From the NCBI GenBank assembly GCA_017500845.1, contig JAFVXY010000020.1, positions 1 to 50,745 on the forward strand: a stretch of DNA of 50,745 nt. The letters are read 5' to 3'. How positions within the stretch are numbered: the stretch's first letter is position 1; each line of letters begins with the position of its first letter. Positions 30,909 to 39,462 of the stretch are shown here, piece after piece. The DNA is from Clostridia bacterium (lineage in GTDB: Bacteria; Bacillota; Clostridia; Christensenellales; Pumilibacteraceae). A program made the position numbers and the translations under genes. The notes under the pieces were generated by a model. It was given only the letters and a program-made list of their open reading frames with translations. It was not told the DNA's origin and did not search any database.

Positions 30909-31331
30909 ATGATAGACAAAGGATATGCCGAGGGCTTGCTCGGTGGCGAAACGAGATGTGCCGTAATCAAGGGTGACAAAAAGTTTACCAGCATAAAGCG
31001 AGGAATCGCTCCGCTTATCGAGCTTGTGGATGGCGGCGAGGATTTTAGCGGCGGCTTTGCGGAAGACCGCAAGGTGGGCAAGGCGGCGGCGCTTATATAT
31101 GCACACGTGGGCATTCGTACGCTTTATGCCGCGGTGCTTAGTAAAGCGGCAATTTCAGTGCTGGATAGATACGGTATAGAATACGCTTATGGTGCGCTTG
31201 CCGAGTATATAATCAACCGTAGCGGCGACGGGCTATGCCCCATGGAGCAAACGGTGCGCAATATCGACGACCCCGACGAGGCGCTGATTAAGCTGCGAGA
31301 AACGGTGCAAAAGCTAAAATCAAAAGCATAA
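30909..31331 (+). CDS. DUF1893 family protein (TM1506-like)
   Basis: A 140-residue protein. It matches DUF1893 by DFSGGFAEDRKVGKAAALIYAHVGI, then LYAAVLSKAAISVLDRYGIEYAYG and CPMEQTVRNIDDPDEAL. The TM1506 structure has a cytidine-deaminase-like fold with unknown activity. The ATG at 30909 is chosen because AAGGTGGTG precedes it; GTGs at 30900 and 30903 are possible. A terminator lies directly upstream, so expression depends on read-through or an unseen promoter. Confidence 0.85.
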   Translation: MIDKGYAEGLLGGETRCAVIKGDKKFTSIKRGIAPLIELVDGGEDFSGGFAEDRKVGKAAALIYAHVGIRTLYAAVLSKAAISVLDRYGIEYAYGALAEYIINRSGDGLCPMEQTVRNIDDPDEALIKLRETVQKLKSKA

Positions 31332-31349
31332 CGCAGTCATAATATTTAC

Positions 31350-31379
31350 AAATCCCCATTGACAAACGGTGGGGATTTT
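31350..31379 (+). terminator. Hairpin/terminator overlapping rplI promoter
   Basis: AAATCCCCA (31350-31358) pairs with TGGGGATTT (31370-31378) and runs into Ts. The 11-nt loop begins with the TTGACA -35 box of the rplI promoter. Confidence 0.65.
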
Positions 31380-31387
31380 GTTATAAT
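31359..31387 (+). promoter_or_regulatory. Promoter of rplI
   Basis: TTGACA (31359-31364), 17 bp, TGT-TATAAT (31382-31387). Full consensus with extended -10. Confidence 0.85.
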
Positions 31388-31418
31388 ATAAGCAACTAAA
31401 TTAAAGTAGAGGTTTTTT

Positions 31419-31862
31419 ATGAAGGTAATTTTGATAAAGGACGTAAAGGCACAGGGCAAAAAGGGAGAGGTAATCGAGGTTAGCGACGGATATGCGCGCA
31501 ACTTTTTGCTAAAAAACAATCTCGCCATTGAGGCTACAAGTGTAAACCTTAACAGCCTTAAAATTTCTCAGCAGGCGGCAGACCATCGCAAGGCGGTGGA
31601 AAAGGCGGAAGCCAAGGAGCTTGCTAAAAAAATTGACGGAATGAGCGTTACCGTACAGCTCAAGGTATCCGAAACGGGCAAGATTTTTGGCGCGCTTAAT
31701 ACGCAGGCGATTTCGGACGCGCTCGCAAAGCAGGGAATTACAATCGACAAAAAGAAGATCGTTTTGCCTGAGCCAATTAAGACCGTAGGCACGCATACCG
31801 TTACGGTAAAGCCGTACGCAGAGGTATCGGCATCGCTTAAGGTTATCGTAGAGGGAATTTAA
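31419..31862 (+). CDS. rplI: 50S ribosomal protein L9
   Basis: A 147-residue ribosomal protein. The N-terminal rRNA-binding domain ([31 protein letters not shown]) is followed by the long connecting helix and the C-terminal domain ([15 protein letters not shown]). Start is the ATG after GTAGAGG. Its TAA overlaps the ATG of the next gene. Confidence 0.98.
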   Translation: MKVILIKDVKAQGKKGEVIEVSDGYARNFLLKNNLAIEATSVNLNSLKISQQAADHRKAVEKAEAKELAKKIDGMSVTVQLKVSETGKIFGALNTQAISDALAKQGITIDKKKIVLPEPIKTVGTHTVTVKPYAEVSASLKVIVEGI

Positions 31863-32686
31863 TGGGCTTATTCTCTTGGCTAAAAAAGAATAAAACACCT
31901 GCGCCTATCGGACGAAAGCCCAAGGTTGCGCTCTGCCTTGGCGGTGGCGGCGCTCGTGGCTTTGCTCATATAGGCGCACTAAAGGCTTTTGACGAGGCGG
32001 GCTTCGACTTTGATATGTGCGTAGGTACAAGCGTGGGCAGTCTTGTCGGGGCCTTTTATTGCTCGGGTATAGATATAGAGCACCTTGTGGAATATTCGCA
32101 CGAGCTGCAAATAGGTGACGTCAAAACCACGAGGCTGGGCATATTTTCGGACGCGCAGTCCATAGGCAAGATTTTTACGCGACGTATGGGCAATATGAAT
32201 ATAGAGGATATGCTAAAGCCGTTTGCGTGCGTGGCGGTGGACCTTGTTTCGGGCAAGGAGGTAGTTTTTGACAGGGGAAGCGTGGGGGACGCAATCAGCT
32301 CGTCCTGCGCCGTACCCATAGTATTTAAGCCGGTTGTATTGGGCGAGCGTCACCTTGTTGACGGCGGCGTGCTAAACAACATTCCGGCATCGGTGTGCAA
32401 GATGCTTGGTGCAGATTTCGTGGTTACGGTGGACGTAAATCCTACCCGCGGCGAGGGAACTAAGGAGCTTGGTACGCTGGATGTTCTTAAGGCAACGTAC
32501 AGAATTATGTCGGCACACACCTCGGTAGAGGGGCTTAGAATGTCAGACGTAATCGTGGCAACCGACCTATCCAAGTATTCCGCCGCAAAAAAAGAGGGGT
32601 ACGAGGAAATGATTAGGCTGGGCTACAAAGCCGCTAAGGAAAAAATTGCAGATATTCAAAAACTGTTCGACGTCGAAATTTTTTAG
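31862..32686 (+). CDS. Patatin-like phospholipase (RssA/YlbK type)
   Basis: A 274-residue protein with oxyanion motif GGGGARGFAHIG (about 28-39), nucleophile elbow GTSVGS (Ser about 60), and catalytic DGG (VDGGVLNN). These are the Ser-Asp dyad motifs of bacterial patatins that hydrolyse acyl esters. No signal peptide. Start overlaps the rplI stop (TAATG), so it is translated with it. Confidence 0.92.
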   Translation: MGLFSWLKKNKTPAPIGRKPKVALCLGGGGARGFAHIGALKAFDEAGFDFDMCVGTSVGSLVGAFYCSGIDIEHLVEYSHELQIGDVKTTRLGIFSDAQSIGKIFTRRMGNMNIEDMLKPFACVAVDLVSGKEVVFDRGSVGDAISSSCAVPIVFKPVVLGERHLVDGGVLNNIPASVCKMLGADFVVTVDVNPTRGEGTKELGTLDVLKATYRIMSAHTSVEGLRMSDVIVATDLSKYSAAKKEGYEEMIRLGYKAAKEKIADIQKLFDVEIF

Positions 32687-32707
32687 TAGGTACGTTTTGG
32701 AGAGATT

Positions 32708-34030
32708 ATGAAAAAATTCTTATTATTTATTTTTAGTCTGATATTCGCTTTTGGTTTCACGGCTACCCTTAATTTTGGGGTGGTAAGGGCTGACGAAACG
32801 GAAGGCGCAGGCGTGATTGAGTACGGCTCGCTTACCGTTCACTTTATCGACGTGGGGCAAGGCGATGCGTGCATAGTCGAGCTTCCGGACGGAAGAACAA
32901 TGATTATTGACGCGGGCGAAAATAATAAAAGCACCGAAGCAAAGCTAGACCAGTACATTGCCGCTAACGTTGCCGACAGCGATGGAGAAGATAGCGAATT
33001 CTACTTTGATTTTGCTATTTTGACTCACTCGGACGCTGACCATATTGGCAGCATGGACTATGTTTTGCAAAACTACCCTGCACGCACGGTCTACCGTCCC
33101 AACGAGGAATGCAAAAACGATACATACTGTAGCGGTGACCCTGCAAACGACGGTGATGAGGCAAACGAGTGCTTTTGGGGCGATAGTCATGGCAGTAAGA
33201 CTACCGTGGCGTATCATTGGGCATTATATAGAGCGTACGAGTCGGCAGAAAAGGTTATTGTTACCAATCCGTACGACGACACGCAAAACGTAATTACGTC
33301 CTCGTCCGACAAGGATCACGAGGAGTATCAAATCAATTTTTACGCTCCGCTTTCGTCCGAGTATAACGACCACAACAACTATTCGCCCATAATCGTAATA
33401 GACTATCAGGGTAGAAGCATTGTGCTAAGCGGCGATGCCGAGGCGCAGTGCGAGGCGGAGTTCGTTGAGGCGGCTCGCGGTGGCGAGGGCAGATACGCAA
33501 GGTTTTCCGATTTCAGCGCAGACGTAATCAAGCTTGGTCATCACGGAAGCCGCACAAGCAGCAGCGAGGACTACCTTAACGTAATGACCAAAAGTGAATT
33601 ACGCAGTGAGGTTTTTGTAATAATCAGCTGTGGTGAGGGCAATAGCTATGGGCATCCGCACCCCGAGGTTTTGTCGCGTCTTGCTGATATGGGATTTAGC
33701 AGCGACTATATTTTGCGTACCGATTTGTTGGGCGACATTGTATTGTCCATTGGTGAGGTTGACGGAGAGTATCAAGTAACCTACGGTGACAAAACCGGCG
33801 GTACGGGTAACGGAAATCAAGTCGAGGGCGGTAATGGCGACACTCCCCAAGGCGATGTCTTTGACAAAATCGCAGACGAGCTTAACAGACTTTTGGGTGG
33901 CAAACCGTTTACCGTTACAAGACGTCACGTTATTGTGGCGCTTGTCGTAATAGCGGTAATAGTGATTGTTGTGGTATTGCTTAGTAAGAAAAAAAGCAAA
34001 AAGAGCAAGCGTAATAACAAAAGGAAGTAG
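32708..34030 (+). CDS. Secreted, membrane-anchored ComEC-like MBL-fold hydrolase
   Basis: A 440-residue protein. Signal peptide (about 1-28), then an MBL domain with FIDVGQGDACIVELPDGRTMIIDAG, metal motif THSDADHIGS (about 101-110), SGDAE, and LGHHGSRTSS plus YGHPH, all typical of the ComEC/Rec2 C-terminal domain. After a Gly-rich linker a C-terminal membrane helix (about 400-423) ends in Lys/Arg. It lacks the ComEC channel. Stand-alone versions may act as extracellular nucleases or phosphodiesterases. It is in a run with rplI and the NUDIX gene. Confidence 0.85.
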   Translation: MKKFLLFIFSLIFAFGFTATLNFGVVRADETEGAGVIEYGSLTVHFIDVGQGDACIVELPDGRTMIIDAGENNKSTEAKLDQYIAANVADSDGEDSEFYFDFAILTHSDADHIGSMDYVLQNYPARTVYRPNEECKNDTYCSGDPANDGDEANECFWGDSHGSKTTVAYHWALYRAYESAEKVIVTNPYDDTQNVITSSSDKDHEEYQINFYAPLSSEYNDHNNYSPIIVIDYQGRSIVLSGDAEAQCEAEFVEAARGGEGRYARFSDFSADVIKLGHHGSRTSSSEDYLNVMTKSELRSEVFVIISCGEGNSYGHPHPEVLSRLADMGFSSDYILRTDLLGDIVLSIGEVDGEYQVTYGDKTGGTGNGNQVEGGNGDTPQGDVFDKIADELNRLLGGKPFTVTRRHVIVALVVIAVIVIVVVLLSKKKSKKSKRNNKRK

Positions 34031-34041
34031 TAAAGAAAGCA

Positions 34042-34587
34042 ATGATTTCGGAAGAAGAATTTTTGGCAAGCTACGATCCGTCTAAGTACAAGCATCCCTC
34101 GGTGGCGGTGGATTGCGTGGTATTTCGTGACGGCAAAATTTTGCTCGTGCGCCGTGGCGGGCATCCGTATAGGGGGTTGCTTGCGCTCCCGGGAGGCTTT
34201 ATCGAGGAAGGAGAAAGTGCCGAGCAAGCAGCAGGACGCGAGCTTAAGGAGGAAACGGATATTTCGGTAGTAAATTTGCGTCAGTTCGGCTTTGCGTCCA
34301 CCCCGGGACGTGACCCGCGGGATTGGAATATCAGCCTCGTATTTACGGCGGTTGCGGCAAGCGGCACGCCAAGGGGTGGTGACGATGCGGCCGATGCATC
34401 TTTTGCCGAGGTAACCTTGAATGGCAATACGCTTACCGTTGACGGAATGGATATTACGCTTGATATCGTTCTCAACGACAGCAACGAGCTTGACTTCGAC
34501 AAGACCAAAATAATAAAGGATGGGGTTTTGGCGTTCGACCACGCAAAAATTATCGCCGCTGTGCTTATAAAAGGTTGCGGCTATTAG
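34042..34587 (+). CDS. NUDIX hydrolase
   Basis: A 181-residue protein with the NUDIX box LPGGFIEEGESAEQAAGREL followed by KEET (about 50-73), matching GX5EX7REUXEEXGU. The HPSVAVDCVVF start and the GRDPRDWNISLVF segment resemble ADP-ribose or NAD-linked NUDIX proteins (NrtR-like N-domain). The exact substrate is not determined. It begins 11 nt after the MBL gene, so same operon. Confidence 0.9.
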   Translation: MISEEEFLASYDPSKYKHPSVAVDCVVFRDGKILLVRRGGHPYRGLLALPGGFIEEGESAEQAAGRELKEETDISVVNLRQFGFASTPGRDPRDWNISLVFTAVAASGTPRGGDDAADASFAEVTLNGNTLTVDGMDITLDIVLNDSNELDFDKTKIIKDGVLAFDHAKIIAAVLIKGCGY

Positions 34588-34680
34588 GGCAAATAGCGTT
34601 TTCGCCGTTCGATTTTTACCCAAAAACCTTATCTAAAACTCGAAATTACCGAGGATTATCAAAAATCGTATCGAATTTGC

Positions 34681-34711
34681 TTGATTTTTTGCTTTTGATA
34701 TGTTATATAAT
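34681..34711 (+). promoter_or_regulatory. Possible promoter of CorC/HlyC-like gene
   Basis: TTGATT (34681-34686), then TATATA (34704-34709, spacer 17) or TATAAT (34706-34711, spacer 19). Confidence 0.5.
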
Positions 34712-34749
34712 AAGAACAATAATAAAAGGAAGGTTAAATAAAAACTTCA

Positions 34750-36072
34750 ATGGACCCTGCCAGTCGGTGTTTAACACTTATTTCGTCAGTTAGTTCTAAT
34801 GACTATGCTTGGATTATAGTCGTGCTTGTATTGCTACTTGTATTCTCTGCGTACTTTTCGGGTACCGAAACGGCTTATACGTCGTGCAACCGAATAAGGC
34901 TTAAGAGTATCGAGAGTAGCGGCGAGCCAAAGCGTGCCAAAAAGGCAACCAAGATACTAAAGCAGCTTGATAATTACGACAGGATACTTTCGACGGTGCT
35001 TGTCGGCAACAATATAGTCAATATTGCGGCTTCGTCGCTTTCGACGGTGCTTTTCGTTGCGGTTTTAGCGGGCAAGGAGGATCTTGCACCCGCAATTTCT
35101 ACTATCGTAATGACGGTGGTCGTGCTTATTTTTGGCGAGGTTGCGCCCAAAACGTACGCAAAGGAGCACCCCGAAGCGTTTGCTATGACGTTCTTGCCCA
35201 TCATGACGTTCTTTGTTGGTCTGTTTTTCCCCATAACGTGGATGCTTTCGTTTATCAAAAAGCTTTTTGGCGGCAAGAAGGAAGCGTCTATCACCAGTGA
35301 AGAGCTTATCACCGTAGTAGAGGAAGCAAAGGCCGAGGGCGAAATTGACGAGCACGAATCCGAGCTTATACGCTCGGCAATCGAGTTCGACGACCTTGAC
35401 GTATACGATATTATGGTTCCGCGCGTAAACGTGGTAGCTATTGCAGACGACGCAAGCATGGAGGAAATCGCCGAGATTTTCTCGCAAAAGGGTTATTCGC
35501 GCTTGCCCGTATATCACGAGAGCATAGACTCCATAATCGGTATAATTCATATCAAGGACTTCTACGAGCTGTACAGCGATAACAAGACGGACATTCGTCC
35601 CATTATTCAAAACAGCATCTGCGTATCCAGCAATATGAAAATCAGCGCATTGCTTCGCTTGCTTCAAAAAAGCAAGATTCACCTCGCAGTCGTTATTGAC
35701 GAGTTCGGCGGTACCGAGGGTATAGTTACTCTCGAGGACGTAATCGAGGAGCTTGTCGGTGAAATTTACGACGAGCATGACGAGGTCGAGGAGCTTATCA
35801 CCTGCCAAGAGGACGGCACTTGGATTGCAAGCGGCTCCGAAAATCTTGCCGAGCTGTTTAGGCTTGTGGGCAAAAACGTCGATACCGCCGAGGAGTTTGA
35901 GTCTACAACGGTAGGCGGCTTCGTTACCGAGGAGTTAAAGTGCATACCGGGTCAAGGCGAGGAATTCATGTACGAAAATATCAAGTTTACCGTTCTTAAG
36001 GCAGACGGCCGAAAGGTAAACGAGGTTAAGGTTGAGGTTCTTCCCATAGAGGAAGTAGAACAAGAGGAATAA
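34750..36072 (+). CDS. CNNM/CorC-type membrane protein with CBS pair
   Basis: A 440-residue protein of the hemolysin C/CorC (TlyC/YrkA) family, linked to Mg2+/divalent cation homeostasis. It has a DUF21/CNNM membrane domain (about 15-180; FSAYFSGTETAYTSCNRIRL), two CBS motifs (about 205-335; VPRVNVVAIADDASMEEIAE and VVIDEFGGTEGIVTLEDVIEE) and a C-terminal CorC_HlyC domain. AAAGGAAGG (34725-34733) is 16 nt before the ATG, too far for efficient initiation. An in-frame ATA at 34738 would be ideally spaced, so the true start is uncertain. Confidence 0.9.
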   Translation: MDPASRCLTLISSVSSNDYAWIIVVLVLLLVFSAYFSGTETAYTSCNRIRLKSIESSGEPKRAKKATKILKQLDNYDRILSTVLVGNNIVNIAASSLSTVLFVAVLAGKEDLAPAISTIVMTVVVLIFGEVAPKTYAKEHPEAFAMTFLPIMTFFVGLFFPITWMLSFIKKLFGGKKEASITSEELITVVEEAKAEGEIDEHESELIRSAIEFDDLDVYDIMVPRVNVVAIADDASMEEIAEIFSQKGYSRLPVYHESIDSIIGIIHIKDFYELYSDNKTDIRPIIQNSICVSSNMKISALLRLLQKSKIHLAVVIDEFGGTEGIVTLEDVIEELVGEIYDEHDEVEELITCQEDGTWIASGSENLAELFRLVGKNVDTAEEFESTTVGGFVTEELKCIPGQGEEFMYENIKFTVLKADGRKVNEVKVEVLPIEEVEQEE

Positions 36073-36080
36073 TCAGTATA

Positions 36081-36114
36081 AAAATCTGCCCTAAGTGAGG
36101 GGCAGATTTTTTTG
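36081..36114 (+). terminator. Terminator of CorC-like gene
   Basis: AAAATCTGCCC (36081-36091) pairs with GGGCAGATTTT (36100-36110), then more Ts. Confidence 0.85.
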
Positions 36115-36130
36115 TGGACAGTTTAACAAC

Positions 36131-36234
36131 GGGTATTGACAACACCGAGTTTGTATGGTATAATTTAACAAATAATATGGTTACGTGCTTGCGTTTTTTG
36201 TGCAAGCAAAGCCAAATAAAAAAGGAGAATAATA
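36131..36234 (+). repeat. Duplicated promoter-leader, copy 1
   Basis: It carries TTGACA (36136-36141), 17 bp, TATAAT (36159-36164), then a leader hairpin TGCTTGC/GCAAGCA (36186-36192 with 36202-36208), and AAAGGAG. The whole block recurs nearly unchanged at 37824-37927. The outer stem pair is T-A here and C-G there, so pairing is kept. Confidence 0.85.
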
Positions 36235-37620
36235 ATGAAAAAGCTTCTTGCGTTTATTTTTGCGCTTATGATTTCGCTTACGGCTTTTGCAATGATTGCT
36301 TGCGAAAAACCCGATAATGATGATCAGCCTGAATACGTAAAGATTGATGCCGAGACGTTTGCTTCGGCTATCGAGGCTTACGGTGACTTGTCAAGCTACG
36401 TGGGCGTTCAGGGCTACAAGTTTGATTTAGATTTTTCCACCGAAATGGCTGTCGCGGTGACGCTGCCGCTCGAGCAGGGTGGGCAAACAGCCATAAGCAA
36501 GGACCGTTTGGATATCTCGCTTAGCAGTATGCTCAATTACGCTGACCTTAGTGATGTCGAGTTTAGCCTTAACTTAGACCTAGTCGAAACGATAACCACG
36601 TTAGGAGAATCTGCGCAGCAGCAAGGAAGCATGAACTATTATCTTTATGACGAGGGCTTTTTTGCCGATGTATCAGCAAATCTTGAGGGAGCACAGCGTG
36701 ACGAAAAGGAGCGAATTTCTGACTTTACCAATGATTTAGAGGGAGTATTGGAAAAGGTTATGCCGCTACCGGGCAAGCCGCCCTATGTTGGGGGTATTAC
36801 CGCCGATATGACACCCGAGCAGGTTTCTGCAAGGCTCAACGAGCTGCTGGACAGATTTGTCCGTCACTATTACGGGGTGCCGCTTGAGGACCTTTTGGTA
36901 GAAAACGAGATAGCGGCAGAAACGGTAATTGCAACAGTGGTCATGGGGACTTATTTGGAAGAGCGTTTGGAAATCAGCTATAATAAGTCACTTGGTCATT
37001 ACGTTTTGGAAGCGAATATTCCCGAGGCGGTTACCATAGAGCAAGAAGGCGCAACGGTTATTCTTCCTGCTATTAATTATAAGGTAGAGCTTTACGCTAA
37101 TGAAAACCGTATAACCAATTTCACCGTAGCTTGTGACTTTGCAGTTGAGTCAAACACGATAAGTTATAGTATGAGCTTTGGCGAGACCGCCGAAAAAATC
37201 GTTAAGCCAATAAATCCCCAAGACTACGTTGAGGTTTCGGGTGAGGGTGAGTCTATACTTGCCGAGTTAAAATCCCGTTACGACAGCTTTATGAGTGCCG
37301 TCAATTTTATTTCGCCAAGCCGCGACAAAACCTTGGATTTTTACGCAAGTATGCAATATGACGTCACCTTTATGAATCAAGACTACACGGCAATACTTTC
37401 CTTCCTTGAGAGTAGAATAGTTTGTTTAGATATGGGGTTTGCTACTCAGCACTTAGAAATACAAATTGCATATTCGTCAATAATCATTGCCGCCGACCGT
37501 AGCGGAAATGCAGCAATGTTTGTATATTACGAAGCAACCGAAGAAGAACCAGCGCATTTTATGGTTTATAACCCAACTACACTAAAGCTTCTTGCTGTTG
37601 CATATCCAAGATTGGCGTAA
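36235..37620 (+). CDS. Putative lipoprotein, tandem paralogue 1
   Basis: A 461-residue exported protein. A lipoprotein signal peptide with lipobox FAMIAC is followed by an acidic linker (EKPDNDDQPE). The mature part is rich in beta-like segments with no recognised domain. Conserved blocks shared with the next gene include FASAIEAYGDLSSYVGVQGY and the SMSFGETAEKIVKP stretch late in the protein. It is probably held on the outer face of the membrane. It has its own promoter and leader. Confidence 0.8.
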   Translation: MKKLLAFIFALMISLTAFAMIACEKPDNDDQPEYVKIDAETFASAIEAYGDLSSYVGVQGYKFDLDFSTEMAVAVTLPLEQGGQTAISKDRLDISLSSMLNYADLSDVEFSLNLDLVETITTLGESAQQQGSMNYYLYDEGFFADVSANLEGAQRDEKERISDFTNDLEGVLEKVMPLPGKPPYVGGITADMTPEQVSARLNELLDRFVRHYYGVPLEDLLVENEIAAETVIATVVMGTYLEERLEISYNKSLGHYVLEANIPEAVTIEQEGATVILPAINYKVELYANENRITNFTVACDFAVESNTISYSMSFGETAEKIVKPINPQDYVEVSGEGESILAELKSRYDSFMSAVNFISPSRDKTLDFYASMQYDVTFMNQDYTAILSFLESRIVCLDMGFATQHLEIQIAYSSIIIAADRSGNAAMFVYYEATEEEPAHFMVYNPTTLKLLAVAYPRLA

Positions 37621-37696
37621 CGGTGTAGCTCAAAAACATTTATTAGCGCAAAGAACAAATACAATATAGATTGACAAAACCACTGAGCAAACAAGT

Positions 37697-37739
37697 AGAG
37701 AACAAAGCGGTCATCTGATATGCCGAGTTCTCTCTTTTT
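37697..37739 (+). terminator. Terminator between the lipoprotein genes
   Basis: AGAGAAC (37697-37703) pairs with GTTCTCT (37727-37733), with an inner CGG/CCG, then C and five Ts. The 307-bp gap 37621-37927 otherwise holds only the second promoter-leader. Confidence 0.6.
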
Positions 37740-37823
37740 GCCCGTAATGCTTTTTTGGAGTGAGATTTGCCGCATTGTTATTATTGTACATCGGTAGATT
37801 TTTTTGTGACTTTTTCAAAAAAA

Positions 37824-37927
37824 GGGTATTGACAACACTGGATTTGTATGGTACAATTTAACAAATAATATGGTTACGCGCTTGCTTTTTTTGTGCAAGC
37901 GAAGCCAAATAAAAAAGGAGAATAATA
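37824..37927 (+). repeat. Duplicated promoter-leader, copy 2
   Basis: TTGACA (37829-37834), 17 bp, TACAAT (37852-37857), leader hairpin CGCTTGC/GCAAGCG (37879-37885 with 37895-37901) and AAAGGAG. It is aligned with copy 1 at a constant offset of 1693 bp. Confidence 0.85.
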
Positions 37928-39286
37928 ATGAAAAAGATTCTTGCAATTATTTTTGCACTTACGATTTCGTTGGTTGCCTTTGCAATGGTTGCTTGCCAAA
38001 AGCCCGATGACGATCAGCCCGTGTATACCGCGATAGATGTCGAGACGTTTTCTTCGGCTATCGAGGCTTACGGTGACGCATCAAGCTACGTGGGCGTTCA
38101 GGGGTATAAGTTTGATTTAGATATTGATTTTGAGACGGAGCTTTTTGTTGGCGAAGAACTGGCAGTGAGCAACGACATAGTGGAATTAAGCGGCTTACTT
38201 AATTACGCCGATCTTAGTGATGTTGAGTTAAGTCTTGATGCGAGCGTGACCCAAAAGGTTACTTATGGTGAAGAGACTAAAGAGGAGGAGATGGGCGCGA
38301 AGTTGTATCTTTACGGCGAGGGTCTTTTTGTCGATACGGTTATGGATTTGGGCGAAGAAGAGTTTGTCGAAAAGTTATGCATAAGAGAATTTACCAACGA
38401 TTTCGAGAGCATAGTAGAAATGCTTATGCCGCTTGAGAACAACCCGCCCTTTATTGCAGGTAGCGATACCGAGATGACCGAGGAGGAGCTTACTGCCGCG
38501 GTTATGGCTATGCTTGACGAAATTATTTATTCCAATACCGGAATGACGCTTGAGGAGTTTTTGGCATCAGATGAGGTTGGCTCTGCAACGGCGGTAATGG
38601 AATATCTGTCCGAAAAGCTGACAATCACCTATTGCGCTTCGCTTGGTCATTATGTTTTGGAAATTAATGTTTCTGAAGAAGTTGAATTGAGACATGAAGG
38701 TTCTGCAATTGAGTTGCCTGGATTTAATCTTAAGGTGGGTCTTTTTGCTAAGGAAAACCGCATTACCAAATTCACCGTAGATTTTAACGTTCCAGTTGAA
38801 GATGAGCCCTTTCTTCAGGTTAGCTTGAGCTTTGGCGAAACCACCGATAAAATCGTTAAGCCGACAAGCATCGAGGATTATGTTGAGGTCTCTGGCGAGG
38901 ACGGCAACTCTCTTCTTACCGAGCTCAAGGTGGGCTACGAAAGCTTTATGGCGATCGTAGAAATGATTTCGGCAAGTCGCGACAACACCTTGGAGTTTTA
39001 CGCTAGCAGCCAATACGAGGTCATCGGTAATGATGACTCGACAGTAACACTTACGTTCACCGCTGACAACACTATTTTGGTGAGTGATGGAGTAGACAAT
39101 GAGCTTTTTGATATACAGTTTATGTATTCGGCAATAATACTTGCGGCAAGTGATGATGGCACCACCTATATGTTTATGTATACAGAGGCAACCGAGGAAG
39201 AACCTGCATATTTTGTTATAATGGACCTTACAACGCAAGAGATTGTCGGCATTGCGGTGGCGGTTGAAGCGGATACTGCGGCGTAA
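37928..39286 (+). CDS. Putative lipoprotein, tandem paralogue 2
   Basis: A 452-residue exported protein paralogous to the gene at 36235. It shares lipobox FAMVAC, FSSAIEAYGDASSYVGVQGY near the N-terminus, matching central blocks, and LSFGETTDKIVKP. Function unknown. Divergence between the copies is substantial in the coding part but low in the promoter-leader, so the control region is under stronger constraint or the copies have converted. Confidence 0.8.
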   Translation: MKKILAIIFALTISLVAFAMVACQKPDDDQPVYTAIDVETFSSAIEAYGDASSYVGVQGYKFDLDIDFETELFVGEELAVSNDIVELSGLLNYADLSDVELSLDASVTQKVTYGEETKEEEMGAKLYLYGEGLFVDTVMDLGEEEFVEKLCIREFTNDFESIVEMLMPLENNPPFIAGSDTEMTEEELTAAVMAMLDEIIYSNTGMTLEEFLASDEVGSATAVMEYLSEKLTITYCASLGHYVLEINVSEEVELRHEGSAIELPGFNLKVGLFAKENRITKFTVDFNVPVEDEPFLQVSLSFGETTDKIVKPTSIEDYVEVSGEDGNSLLTELKVGYESFMAIVEMISASRDNTLEFYASSQYEVIGNDDSTVTLTFTADNTILVSDGVDNELFDIQFMYSAIILAASDDGTTYMFMYTEATEEEPAYFVIMDLTTQEIVGIAVAVEADTAA

Positions 39287-39335
39287 TAGATTGTTGAGAT
39301 TGCGTGTGTAGTTGAAGGCATTGATAAAAACAGAA

Positions 39336-39374
39336 CACTAAAATATCCACCTAAGTTAGGTGGATATTTTAGTG
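39336..39374. terminator. Perfect 19-bp palindromic terminator
   Basis: Arms 39336-39354 and 39356-39374 are perfectly complementary with one base between; TTTT lies near the 3' end. It would end transcription of the second lipoprotein gene. Confidence 0.75.
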
Positions 39375-39462
39375 AAAAATTTAACCAAAAATTTCACAAT
39401 ATGCACTAAAAATATATGTTATTATATAGTATAATAGTACTATTAAACTAAAGGAGCGAAAA

